Shown here piece by piece: positions 7,939 to 16,949 of a DNA stretch of 64,000 nt (position 1 is its first letter; each line of letters begins with the position of its first letter). Made by a program: the position numbers and the translations under genes. The notes beneath the pieces are model-generated. The model saw only the letters and a program-made list of their open reading frames with translations, was not told where the DNA came from and searched no databases. The stretch spans positions 310,001 through 374,000 of the forward strand of contig CAVZWN010000005.1 in NCBI GenBank assembly GCA_963779055.1, read 5' to 3'. The stretch comes from Sulfurimicrobium sp963779055. Its GTDB lineage: Bacteria > Pseudomonadota > Gammaproteobacteria > Burkholderiales > Sulfuricellaceae.

Positions 7939-10107
7939 CTATTCTGCGCTCACCACCAGGTTGCGCCCGCCTTCCTTGGCACGATATAACGCCTCGTCGG
8001 CCTTACGCACCAGTTCCTCTACGCTTGCTGCCTTGATGTCGGGAAATCCGGCGGCACCGATACTGATGGTCAGGCGGCGTTCGCCCATGCCCTCGACTGG
8101 CGTTTCGCTCACCGCCGAACGGATTTTTTCCGCCACCCCCAGCGCCTTTTCAAGCCCGGTATGCGGTAGCAAAATCACAAATTCCTCTCCGCCATAGCGA
8201 CCCACCAGATCAGATTCTCGTACCGACTGCTGCAGCACCTGCGCCACCGCAATCAGGGCATTGTCGCCGACCTGGTGGCCAAATGTGTCGTTCACCCGCT
8301 TGAAGAAATCCACATCCATAATCAGAACGGATAGCGGCATGTCATACCGCATTGCCTTGGAAAACTCCTCATCCAGACGCTCGCTCACGAAGCGGCGGTT
8401 GTACAAGCCGGTCAACCCGTCTGCGATGGAAAGACGCTCCACTTTCTCATGTGTCAGGGCGTTATCCAGCGTAATTGCGATCTGATTGGCCAGGTACTCG
8501 ATCAGAGGCTGCTCCTCGGCCTGATAATGCCCAAAAGTGCCGAGCAGCATTACGCCCAGCACCTTCTCCTTGTACATCAGCGGGAAAGCGGCCACTTCAC
8601 TGGGCAAAGCTCCGGCAAAACCCAGATCAACCCGGATGTAGCATTTTTCCGGGATATGCTCCAGCACCACCGAGTGGCGCTCCTGGGCGGCGAAACCGGC
8701 AATACCCTCGCCTGGCTTCAGCGCCGGCAGGGCAGCAGCGTCGATACCGTGCGTAACGAATGGCGCCAGTTCGTCGCCCTGTTCATTCATCAGATAAATC
8801 ACACCCAGTTTCGAGTCGGTCAGTTCCAGCACCTTGTCGAGCGCGTTTTTCAGCAACTCCTTCGGGTTCAGGGTGGTGATCAGCAACTTGGCCAGAGAGT
8901 TGTATTTCTCCACCCGCATCTGCTGCACGCTAATGGCGTCTGCCATGCGATTAAAGCCCTTGCCGAGATCATCGAATTCATCCTTGGTCACGATTTCGGT
9001 ACGGACATCCCCCCTGCCCGCGGCGAAGTCATCCATCGCACCGACCAGCGCCCGGATTGGGCGAATGGTGTCACGGCGGGCAAAAAATGCAATGATCAGT
9101 GAAAGGAAGCCGCCCAGCACCAGGAATCCATAAATCGTCAGCATTTTGCCGCGAATGAAGGCATCGACAGCACCGGCCCTGCTACCCACCACGATCGACC
9201 CGATAACGCGCTTCTGAGCGTTCAGGATCGGCTCTGCGCTGATGAAGCACGGCTCGTTGCTGATCGTCGCCTGCCCGTTGAAATTCCTCCCCTTGAGCAC
9301 CAGGTCGTTCACTTCTGCCGGTAGCATCTGGCCCTCAACCCAGAAATTACCGGGCCGCCGCGACGATGCCACCACCCTGGATTCCTGCACCAGTGCCCCG
9401 AACAGACGATCCCCCTCGCCCGACCCGTCGTGGATAAGATTGGGAAGCCAGTCATAACCATCGAGCAGCACCATGCCAACCAGAACCCCGATCACACTGC
9501 CGTCCTTCACAACCGGAACAGCCACCACGCTGGCCATCACCACCCGTTCCAGACGCAGATAGCGCTCGGGGTTCTCGCGTAAAAAAACATCACGCGACAG
9601 CGCCTCGGTCGAAACAATTGCATAGCCGTTGCTTGTTACCTGAGGCAAAAGGGTATTCAACCCCACCTGGTCGCCGGCGCTGCCGTTGCGCCGGGCAATC
9701 ACGTTACCCTTGACGTCCATTGCCAGCCAGGAATCCACAAACGGCAGGTTGAAAGCATAGTCCTGCAGCAAGTCCACCAGCGGCGCTTTTTTCTTCTCAG
9801 CCAGCGCCTCCTTGACCACAGGAGAAGCCGCCGATTGACTCAGAATCACATTGACCGTACCCAGGCGGCCCGCGTGTGCGGCCTGGGCACTGTGAAGACT
9901 AGTGGTCAGCGCGCTGGAAATATGCTGGCGCGCCACATCGACGAGAATACTTTCCACCAGCATGGTGACGCCGATCAGCGGAATCAATGCGACGATGAGG
10001 AAGGCTATCAGCGTTTTCCAGCCGATCGAGAGACGGAAACGCTGCGCACCCCACACCACGCGGTAGGGACTTTCTTTGCCAGGCAGATTAGGTGTCGTTT
10101 TGTTCAT
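7939..10107 (-). CDS. Membrane diguanylate cyclase (sensor-HAMP-GAF-GGDEF)
   Basis: A 722-residue protein. The order is: cytoplasmic start, first membrane helix (about 28-50, TLIAFLIVALIPLIGVTMLV), a long periplasmic sensor domain of the dCache type, a second helix (about 318-338, GFLVLGGFLSLIIAFF), HAMP, a GAF domain, and a C-terminal GGDEF domain with intact GGEEF. RESD ahead of the active site matches the RxxD inhibitory I-site. It is therefore predicted to make cyclic di-GMP under product control. It ends 276 bases before nirS on the same strand. The start was placed at MNKTTPNLPGKE, preceded by a G-rich stretch, rather than 30 codons upstream. Confidence 0.92.
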   Translation of the reverse strand: MNKTTPNLPGKESPYRVVWGAQRFRLSIGWKTLIAFLIVALIPLIGVTMLVESILVDVARQHISSALTTSLHSAQAAHAGRLGTVNVILSQSAASPVVKEALAEKKKAPLVDLLQDYAFNLPFVDSWLAMDVKGNVIARRNGSAGDQVGLNTLLPQVTSNGYAIVSTEALSRDVFLRENPERYLRLERVVMASVVAVPVVKDGSVIGVLVGMVLLDGYDWLPNLIHDGSGEGDRLFGALVQESRVVASSRRPGNFWVEGQMLPAEVNDLVLKGRNFNGQATISNEPCFISAEPILNAQKRVIGSIVVGSRAGAVDAFIRGKMLTIYGFLVLGGFLSLIIAFFARRDTIRPIRALVGAMDDFAAGRGDVRTEIVTKDEFDDLGKGFNRMADAISVQQMRVEKYNSLAKLLITTLNPKELLKNALDKVLELTDSKLGVIYLMNEQGDELAPFVTHGIDAAALPALKPGEGIAGFAAQERHSVVLEHIPEKCYIRVDLGFAGALPSEVAAFPLMYKEKVLGVMLLGTFGHYQAEEQPLIEYLANQIAITLDNALTHEKVERLSIADGLTGLYNRRFVSERLDEEFSKAMRYDMPLSVLIMDVDFFKRVNDTFGHQVGDNALIAVAQVLQQSVRESDLVGRYGGEEFVILLPHTGLEKALGVAEKIRSAVSETPVEGMGERRLTISIGAAGFPDIKAASVEELVRKADEALYRAKEGGRNLVVSAE

Positions 10108-10268
10108 GTCATGCAGCCCCCGGAAGTCAAGCCACGCCTGTAGCAAAACGGGCAATCGAGTCGCAATTATCACCAGAGTTCTGATAGAATTGCGCACAAT
10201 TTTTACTTATACTGACATAAAAGACGCTCGAATGATCATGAACAAACCAATATCCGAGGGAAAACCGC

Positions 10269-10937
10269 ATGCACCTGATCTCATCCCCTGTCCGCCTAGC
10301 CTCAACTGGCCTGATTTTGGCCTGCTTTATGGCAATAGGCGGCTGCAACCAAAGCCCGCCCCCTGCAGCGGAGAAAACGCCCCCTGCAGCAGAAAACCAG
10401 ACAGCGCCTGCGCCAGCGCCAGCCGGCAACATGCTCTCCAACGTTCCGGTCAAAGGCAATGAAGCACTTCCACCCAACCACCCGCCGCTGCCGTCAGCCA
10501 CCCCGCCCCACCCGACCGGCGAAGGTGAGAATCCTGCTGACCTTAACCAGCAACTTGCATCGCAGCACCCCAAACCCGCAGGCCAGAAAAAACTCACCGT
10601 AGTAGTGCCTGACAGTGTAAAAGGGAAGTGGGCTTCAGCGACCCTTGTCATTACCGCCGCAGGTACCGAAAAGGAAGTCAAACTGGCCATTGGTGACAAG
10701 ACTTCACTGGGGAAAAACCTGCAACTACAACTGGTACATTACCTGCCCGCATACACCAGCGACTTTCAGACTGTCACCAGTTCATCCAACGATCAGGTGA
10801 ACCCTGCGGTTCAGGTCCAGGCCATCATGAACGGGCAGGTCGTTTCTGAGGGCTGGATTTTCCAGAACCTCCCCGAATTCAACTCATTCAGCAGCGACCA
10901 GATCAAGGTACGTCTGGTTTCCGCCCAGAAAAAATGA
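10269..10937 (+). CDS. DUF2155-like lipoprotein
   Basis: A 222-residue predicted lipoprotein: hydrophobic signal ending in IGGC (cysteine near residue 26), then a proline/alanine-rich linker to about residue 100. The folded C-terminal part, beginning KKLTVVVPDSVKGKWASATL and ending SFSSDQIKVRLVSAQK, resembles DUF2155 proteins. Its function is unknown. GAGGG lies nine bases before the ATG. It is the first gene of a plus-strand run, with repeats between it and the next gene. Confidence 0.75.
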   Translation: MHLISSPVRLASTGLILACFMAIGGCNQSPPPAAEKTPPAAENQTAPAPAPAGNMLSNVPVKGNEALPPNHPPLPSATPPHPTGEGENPADLNQQLASQHPKPAGQKKLTVVVPDSVKGKWASATLVITAAGTEKEVKLAIGDKTSLGKNLQLQLVHYLPAYTSDFQTVTSSSNDQVNPAVQVQAIMNGQVVSEGWIFQNLPEFNSFSSDQIKVRLVSAQKK

Positions 10938-10945
10938 GCGCATCC

Positions 10946-10995
10946 GTAGGCCGGGCTTCCACCCGGCATAATTTCGGGCAGAAGCCCTACCTGCA
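10946..10995. repeat. REP-like palindrome, GTAGGCCGGGCTT family
   Basis: GTAGGCCGGGCTTCCACCCG and a second imperfect arm TTCGGGCAGAAGCCCTACC form small palindromes between two genes. The same GTAGG(T/C)CGGGCTT...AGCCCG(A/G)CCTAC core recurs near 14.8, 20.1, 25.7, 32.0, 32.3, 35.1, 41.4 and 44.7 kb. Such elements are usually bacterial REP sequences. Confidence 0.7.
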
Positions 10996-11016
10996 GCACC
11001 CATAAAGGCGCACTTT

Positions 11017-12727
11017 ATGACCAAGCCCCGCTTCCTTCCCCTCCTTGGCACACTGCTGATCTGCAACGGCGCCATGCTTGAAGCGGCGCAGGCAGCCGAC
11101 GATACGGCGCAACAGCAGCAGGCACTCAGCCAGTCCATCCAGCGTCTGATTCTGACCCGGAATGTCAATCAGCTGGAAAAATATCAGATTGACTTTAATT
11201 TTTCAGTCTTTCACGGGATGTATGCCTACCGCGAGCTGATGCTCTGGGCTCAGGCAGCCCCCCAGCAACAGCGTGACGAACTCATGACCATGACTCGCAA
11301 CGGACTTGAGGCTGTGGTGCGCGACTCCGGGATGGGCCTCCCGCTGGGCGGCGTAAAAGGCGAAGGGCAGCCAGCCGGCCTGCTTTTCAGCAAGGGCCTG
11401 CCGCGTTATACCGTCCGGCCGGATTTTGCGCTCCCGGAAACGCTCAAATGGAACCCTGCCAGCTTTGACCGCCAGGTCGCTCCGGAATCTGTCGGCCAGT
11501 CTCTGGCGGCCAAATCACTCTACATTCAGGCAGATACCTCAGCGGAGGGGAAAAAACTGCGGGAAATCCTGCTGACATCCGCCGTTAACGAATTCCAGAC
11601 CCTGCTTCCCCTGCTGGAACTGGCTGGAGACAAAGGCAGCAGCCACATGCCCGCCCTGCTCAAACTGGAAGGGGATAAATGGACTCCCGTCAATTCCAGC
11701 AGCCAGCTCTACGGGCAAATATCCCTGATCCAGGGGCTCGCCCAGCTTCACGCCCTGCTCTCGCTTCCCATACTGGAAAATGAAACTGTCGAAGGCAAGC
11801 GCGTGCCCGAATGGCGCAAGGAAGTCCGCCGCACACTGGACAAGGTTTACCAGACCACCATCAAGCTCCACCTGGACAGCAAAACCGGCAGCCTCGTCAG
11901 CAGCCATGACCGCGCCAAGGGCGCATCAGACCGGCTCTGGGCAGAAGATGCAGGCTACATCCTGGAAGTGCTGGCCGACCTTGCTGCCACCCTGCCAAAA
12001 AACGACCCGCTGCGTGCGGACGTACTCGGACGCCTGGACGCACAGGCCGGTTACCTGCTCGCGCGACTGGAAGGAAAGACCTCCGCACCCAAAGCCTTCC
12101 TGGTAAAAAACAACCAGACTTTCGCCGGCCTTCTGCTAAAGCTCGATGACCAGCTGGCAGTCGTAAATGGCCTGCTGGCAGCAGAGCAGGCCACCGGCAA
12201 GGAACACTACGGAAAAACCGCACTGGCCATCTTCAACGCAGCCCGCCAATCGCTCTGGTCGGCCCCGGCAGGCATTTTCCGCTCCGCAGCGGGCCAGACC
12301 GTTACCGCCTATGACGGCCGCCTGTTCGGGCTGACGCTGGCAACCTGGCGGCGCCTCGAAAAACATCTCCCGCCGGGCGAGGCCAGACAACATGGCAGCC
12401 CAGTTGATCGAGGCCGTGCTCAAACAGGCTGGCCTGATGCAGGCCGAAGGTCCGGCCACGGGCGAACCCAAACAACCGGAAACATTCATCCGGGACGAAT
12501 TGCCGCAACTGGCAGCCCACATTCTTACCCTGAACAAGGACGAACAGTCGAAAAAAACCGCTGCAGCAATCGAAGCCTTGAGCGACCAGGATGGCGACAG
12601 CATCCCCGGCTGCCGTTTCGGCGGCGGGCCTTTCGGCGCAGCCCCGGTACTTATCATCCAGACCAGCATCAAAACCCCGTTCGACCCCCCTCCGGAATCC
12701 ACCGCACCGCCAAGGAGTACACCATGA
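11017..12727 (+). pseudogene. Secreted protein of unknown function, frameshifted near 12,375
   Basis: A predicted periplasmic protein (signal peptide MTKPRFLPLLGTLLICNGAM, cleavage near AQA) of about 569 residues if one extra base is removed. Reading frame 1 is sensible to about KHLPPGEA; the homologous-looking continuation is in frame 2, from MAAQLIEAVLKQAGLMQAEG to a stop overlapping the next gene's ATG by four bases. Frame 1 past the break reads as arginine/glycine-rich nonsense. The body is helical with repeated WAEDAGYILEVLADLA-type segments; I do not recognise the family. The total length of 3n+1 fits a single inserted base beside GGG. It is probably coupled with the cytochrome c that follows. 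It may be a sequencing error rather than a true pseudogene. Confidence 0.6.
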
Positions 12728-13089
12728 AAAAGAACCTGACCATCGCACTGCTGATTTTGTGCTGCTCCCCGGCCGCCCATGCGTTTAGCGGAATGGGCAA
12801 TCCGGACAGAGGGAAAATGATTTTCACCCAACGCTGCACCATGTGCCACGGTGAAGATGGGCGCGGGCGCGACGGCATGGCCGCCGATCTGGTGGGCGAA
12901 TGGCACCGCCTCACCAAACCCGATCAGGAACTGATCCACAACATCCGCTCGGGCGCCCTGCGCACACCGGGCAAAATTTATTCGGCAGGCCAGTGCCCGC
13001 CCCAGATGCTGGACGACCGGGACATGAACGACGTGCTTTCCTACCTGCGTACCAATTTTGGCACGCCCCAGCTCAACTTTGGCCGTTAA
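12724..13089 (+). CDS. Small class I cytochrome c
   Basis: A 121-residue periplasmic cytochrome with signal peptide MKKNLTIALLILCCSPAAHA and one heme site, CTMCH, followed by GEDGRGRDG, typical of class I cytochromes. The C-terminal helix is DRDMNDVLSYLRTNF. An axial methionine may be in PPQMLDD, although the usual MP pair is absent. AAGGAG precedes the ATG, which overlaps the stop of the upstream frameshifted gene, suggesting the two products act together. Confidence 0.88.
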   Translation: MKKNLTIALLILCCSPAAHAFSGMGNPDRGKMIFTQRCTMCHGEDGRGRDGMAADLVGEWHRLTKPDQELIHNIRSGALRTPGKIYSAGQCPPQMLDDRDMNDVLSYLRTNFGTPQLNFGR

Positions 13090-13134
13090 GGATCAGGCGG
13101 CTTCTATATAAACAGATAACCAGCGGAACCATAA

Positions 13135-13716
13135 ATGCCTCGCTTCCTCGCCCATTTCGCACTACCTCTCCTGATGCTGGCCATTGCAGCACCAGCATCA
13201 GCGCTTGCTGCAGAACCGGCAGCATCCGCACAGGCCACGGTCAAACTTGCCTTTATCGGCCTCGAATCGCAAGCGCCTGCGGCCTGGACCATGGTGCCCC
13301 CGGAAACCGACAAACGGCTGGCACAGTTCAAGATCACCACGCCCGGAGAGGGCATGACGGCTGAAGTCATCGTCTATTATTTCGGCAAGGGTGGAGGAGG
13401 GTCAGCGGAAGCCAACATCGAACGCTGGCTAGGACAATTCGTCGGAACAAAAGATCATCCCGTCATCCCCGTTATCAATCGTTTCGTATCCAACGGCATG
13501 GCCGTAACCACCGCCGAGATGCATGGTCCTTACGCACGCGGCATCGGTGTCGGCCCCGTGGGCATACCCAAACCCGACCAGACCCTGCTCGCCGCTGTAG
13601 TGGAAACGCCCGCGGGCAATCTCATCATTCAGATCCACGGCAAGGCAGCAAGCGTAAGCGCACAGAAAGAAGGCTTCCTCGCCTTTGTCCGCTCAATTCG
13701 CGGCGAGACAATCTAA
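13135..13716 (+). CDS. Secreted protein of unknown function
   Basis: A 193-residue protein with a signal peptide (MPRFLAHFALPLLMLAIAAP, cleavage near ALA). The mature part starts with an alanine-rich stretch, then a beta-rich domain containing AAWTMVPPETDKRLAQFKI and TAEVIVYYFGKGGGGS. No cysteine or metal motif stands out. It resembles small exported proteins of unknown function found beside lipoproteins; no function is assigned. It sits between the cytochrome c gene and signal peptidase I on the same strand with gaps of about 45 and 30 bases. Confidence 0.7.
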   Translation: MPRFLAHFALPLLMLAIAAPASALAAEPAASAQATVKLAFIGLESQAPAAWTMVPPETDKRLAQFKITTPGEGMTAEVIVYYFGKGGGGSAEANIERWLGQFVGTKDHPVIPVINRFVSNGMAVTTAEMHGPYARGIGVGPVGIPKPDQTLLAAVVETPAGNLIIQIHGKAASVSAQKEGFLAFVRSIRGETI

Positions 13717-13746
13717 CGCTTTCATATCATTAAGAAAGGCTACAAA

Positions 13747-14643
13747 ATGTCCAGCAACTCAAGCGTCAACACCGGCGGCGGCATGTACGGAACCCGCTCA
13801 CGAAAGCCCCTCACTGCGCTGTTGCTGTCCATTTGCCCAGGCCTGGGACAGCATTACGCGGGCCACTTGAAACGCGGAATTCTGCTTTACGTCATCCTGA
13901 TCATCGCCTCCTGGTTGGCGGCAATTGCCTTCATGTCGATCCAGAGCAAACTCAGCATACTCTTTCTCTGCGTCCCCTTTGTCGGCGTGGGACTGATCGC
14001 GCTGGATGCATGGGCCTGCGCCCGCCGCCAGCCACGCGAGTACCGCCTGCAATGGTTCAACCGCCCCTGGATTTATGCGCTGGTTTTCCTTACCCTGCTG
14101 TTCACGGTCAACCCGCTGATGGACCTGCTGGTGGGCCGCCAGGTCGTAAGAGCCTACTTCATGGATTCCGCCAGCATGTCGCCGACCATTCTCGAACACG
14201 ATATCGTACTGGTCAACAAGCTGACCTTCCCCAAACGGAGCGAGATTGCGCTGATCAAACTAGGAAAGAGCAAACCCAACGCCAAACTGACCCAGCTCAT
14301 CGACGACCAGCTTATCAAGCGCATTATTGCCGTCCCCGGCGACACGTTGGAAATCCGCAATGACGTGGTATGGCTCAACGGCAAGAAAATCGATGAGCCT
14401 TATGCGCACTTCAACGGCCTGCTCCGCTTCAACACTGCACAAAACTCGAATTTCGGCCCCAAGCTGATTCCAGCGGGATACTACTTCGTCATGGGTGACA
14501 ACCGTAACGAAGGCATCGACAGCCGCATTCTCGGATATGTCCGCGAAGATCAGATCGGGGGTACAGTCACCAAGGTATTCTGGTCATGGAACTTCGACGA
14601 AGGCAGCATCCGCTGGGACAGAACTGCCAAGGGACTGAAGTAG
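13747..14643 (+). CDS. lepB: Signal peptidase I (S26 family)
   Basis: A 298-residue membrane protein. Three or four hydrophobic helices occupy residues 20-130. The catalytic part has the serine box DSASMSPTILEHDIVLVNKL, the lysine box IKRIIAVPGDTLEI and the GDNRNEGIDSR box, so the Ser-Lys dyad is intact. It cleaves signal peptides of exported proteins at the periplasmic face. The N-terminus has an extra segment resembling a short TM2-type start (SICPGLGQHYAGHLKRG), not typical of housekeeping LepB, so this may be a second, specialised copy. AAGAAAGG precedes the ATG. Confidence 0.88.
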   Translation: MSSNSSVNTGGGMYGTRSRKPLTALLLSICPGLGQHYAGHLKRGILLYVILIIASWLAAIAFMSIQSKLSILFLCVPFVGVGLIALDAWACARRQPREYRLQWFNRPWIYALVFLTLLFTVNPLMDLLVGRQVVRAYFMDSASMSPTILEHDIVLVNKLTFPKRSEIALIKLGKSKPNAKLTQLIDDQLIKRIIAVPGDTLEIRNDVVWLNGKKIDEPYAHFNGLLRFNTAQNSNFGPKLIPAGYYFVMGDNRNEGIDSRILGYVREDQIGGTVTKVFWSWNFDEGSIRWDRTAKGLK

Positions 14644-14644
14644 T

Positions 14645-14905
14645 TCACGGGCACCGGGCTGTCGGGCTGCACCCGTTAAGGGCATCACCGCCGGGAATGG
14701 ATGCTTCGCATCTCGTTACGGCGAGAAAGCCCGGCCTGCAGAAAAACGGGGCACTCTGGTATTTCGGAGCTGCGCTGTCGGGCTGAAGCCCGACCTACAG
14801 AAGCCTCCTCCCCTGACAAGGGGAGGCCGGGAGGGGTTGAGGTTTTAACCCGATTTCGGGGTTTCTGGGCTTCGTAGGCCGGGTTTTAACCCGACTAAGC
14901 GGACC
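14645..14905. repeat. Composite of REP-like and GGGGAGG-type repeats
   Basis: The 267-base gap between convergent genes is filled with palindromes. TGTCGGGCTGAAGCCCGACC and flank (14776-14799) and CGTAGGCCGGGTTTTAACCC and flank (14872-14899) are copies of the REP family. Between them (14805-14838) is a second family in which CCTCCCC and GGGGAGG arms flank TGACAA and run on into GGGAGGGGTT. The region may also act as a bidirectional terminator. Confidence 0.75.
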
Positions 14906-14910
14906 TCCCT

Positions 14911-15687
14911 CTACTGAAACAGATACTGCCCATGAATGCTGCGCCGGACCAGCAGCAGCCCGTAGGTGGTGAATAGCATCATGGCGTAGGGCAGCAGCGC
15001 GAGAACTGCCCAGCGCTTTCCCCGCCAGGCCGGCTTGTGACGCAGATGAAGAATGAAGGCATAGGCCATAACTGTAGCAAATGCCCAGCTTTCGATCGGA
15101 TCCCAGCCCCAGTAGCGGCCCCAGGCCAGGCTGGCCCAGTAAGAACCGGCCGCCACCATCGCTGCCCAGAGAAAGAAAGCCCAGCCTGTCAGCCTGCCTG
15201 CCAGCGCCGGAACATCGAGACTACTGATGCGTCCCGTAAGCCAGGCCAGATGCACGCCTGCCGCCAGCGTGCCTGCGCCAATGGCAAAGGAGTTGAGCTG
15301 GGCGTGGATGATCAGCCAGTTGGTGCGCAGCGACGGATCCATGGGGAAGACACCCCGGCTATGGAACAGTGCCCACGCCACCCCCAGGCCCGCCATGCTC
15401 AGGGCCAGCAAGCCGGCAGGGCGCAATTCCGGCAGGCGCCACTGCACGGCGAGATAGATGCCGACGATCATCAGGGAATCCACCGTCAGATCCTCGTAAC
15501 GGGTGATGATGGGAATCTGGCCAACATCATTCCAGCGCCAGGCCAGCAAGCCGAGGTGCAGAGCAAAACCCAGCGCCGCCAGCGCGATTGCCAGACGCTC
15601 AAGGGAAGCTTTCCCGGCCCAAAGCAGGGCAACCGCCGCAAGATAGAGGGTCGCAATGCCGCCCTGAAAGAAGGCCAGCGCCGTCAT
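14911..15687 (-). CDS. ccsA: Cytochrome c assembly protein CcsA/ResC
   Basis: A 258-residue integral membrane protein with about eight helices and the WWD-type heme-handling motif WGRYWGWDPIESW. The conserved histidines in HAQLNSFAIG and HLRHKPAW fit CcsA. With ResB it forms system II cytochrome c synthase, which exports heme and attaches it to CXXCH motifs in the periplasm. Its ATG overlaps the ResB stop (ATGA), with GGGAG ahead, so the two are coupled. It lies directly after the multiheme cytochrome genes and probably serves them. Confidence 0.92.
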   Translation of the reverse strand: MTALAFFQGGIATLYLAAVALLWAGKASLERLAIALAALGFALHLGLLAWRWNDVGQIPIITRYEDLTVDSLMIVGIYLAVQWRLPELRPAGLLALSMAGLGVAWALFHSRGVFPMDPSLRTNWLIIHAQLNSFAIGAGTLAAGVHLAWLTGRISSLDVPALAGRLTGWAFFLWAAMVAAGSYWASLAWGRYWGWDPIESWAFATVMAYAFILHLRHKPAWRGKRWAVLALLPYAMMLFTTYGLLLVRRSIHGQYLFQ

Positions 15688-16928
15688 CGCCCGCTCTCCC
15701 ATTCGCGCCACTGCCGGTCAAAGCGCCAGTCATCGCGCATGCTCCAGGCTTCCAGCAGCCAGCCATCCCCATCGCGACGCAAGCGCAGGCGGCGCGGATG
15801 AAGCAGGAAATACAGGACGAAGCCCGACAGGGACAGGATAAAACCGGCAAAAACCCACTTCACGATTTGGCCAGAAGTGAGATACAACCCCGCCCAGGAT
15901 GCCGTGCCCATGAATTTCAACTGGTACACGCCCAGATCCGCCACCTCGCCCGGAGCCAGCACGCCGTCGAATACCGGCTTGCCTCGGTGCTCCGCAAGCA
16001 GTTGAAAACGCGGGGCATCGCCGGGCGTCAGGGCCATACGGAAATTGACCGGGCGATCTTCGAACATCATCACCTCGTCGCGCGCCAGTGGCTTGCTACT
16101 ACCCCAGTCCTTGCGCGGCTGAATGAAGTTAATCAGCAGGCGGCGATGCTGCCCGTCCGGCAGGGTGCGCTCGAACAATGCGGCCTGCCCGACATTTTTG
16201 TCCAGGTACACCTGGTAGGGGCCTATCCCGAGCGGGTGATTCACCGCCAAGGTTTCCTGCCTCAAAGGGCCGCCCGCTTGCTGCAGCGAGATGCGCGCCT
16301 GCAATTCACGGAAACGTCCGTCCTCCATTTCCACCTGCAGCCTGTCAAGGCGCAGACGAAAACCCAGATCCGCAGCAGGCTGACGCGATCCTCGCTCCAC
16401 CTGCAACTTGCCCTTCGCCTCGCTTAACACCTCGCCCTCGGTCAGTTCGAAATGGGCACCCAGGCGCTGGGAGGCATGGGCGGCAGCGGCCACGATGATG
16501 ATAACGACACCGGCATGGAAAAGCGGCAGCCCTGCCAGCCCCCAGGTATTGCCGCGGCGCCCGGCCTGGCAGACATCGGACAGACCAGGCGGAAGCTCGG
16601 AAAAATACAGGGAACGGGAGGGGGTCTCCCCATTGAACCACGCAAACAGGTGCGCCACATGGGCTGCCGTACCCGCGACCAGATTCACGGCAAGTGCGGC
16701 ACAAAGGACAAAAAACCCTGTCGAAGCATAGATATCTGTCAGGCCGGAACGCTCCAGCCATAGGGATAACACTGGCCAGGCCTGATGCCAGGCATCCAGC
16801 TCCTGTGGCGACAGGCGCGCGCTCTGCGGCAGCGTGCCGCCGGCAATGGCTGCCAGCGCCAGCGCACCGATCAGAACCAGTGCCAGATCGGGCGAAGCCA
16901 GCAGCCTGAAAAATCGGCTTTTCAGCAA
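15684..16928 (-). CDS. resB: Cytochrome c biogenesis protein ResB/CcsB
   Basis: A 414-residue ResB-family protein: membrane helices near residues 15-35, 65-85 and 145-165, a large periplasmic domain, and a last helix near 370-390 (IVKWVFAGFILSLSGFVLYF). The GxLPQ segment after the first helix and the periplasmic beta-rich part fit ResB. It partners CcsA in system II cytochrome c maturation. The gap to the upstream 11-heme cytochrome gene is only 21 bases, so it is the tail of that operon. Confidence 0.92.
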   Translation of the reverse strand: MLKSRFFRLLASPDLALVLIGALALAAIAGGTLPQSARLSPQELDAWHQAWPVLSLWLERSGLTDIYASTGFFVLCAALAVNLVAGTAAHVAHLFAWFNGETPSRSLYFSELPPGLSDVCQAGRRGNTWGLAGLPLFHAGVVIIIVAAAAHASQRLGAHFELTEGEVLSEAKGKLQVERGSRQPAADLGFRLRLDRLQVEMEDGRFRELQARISLQQAGGPLRQETLAVNHPLGIGPYQVYLDKNVGQAALFERTLPDGQHRRLLINFIQPRKDWGSSKPLARDEVMMFEDRPVNFRMALTPGDAPRFQLLAEHRGKPVFDGVLAPGEVADLGVYQLKFMGTASWAGLYLTSGQIVKWVFAGFILSLSGFVLYFLLHPRRLRLRRDGDGWLLEAWSMRDDWRFDRQWREWESGR

Positions 16929-16949
16929 ATAGGCTCCGGCTTCATTGCT

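Noticed and set aside
12398..12723. Continuation of the upstream protein in its original frame directly into the cytochrome c as one 690-residue fusion
   Set aside because: The linking stretch is low-complexity out-of-frame translation, the cytochrome has its own signal peptide and AAGGAG site, and the other frame gives sensible protein ending at an ATGA overlap.
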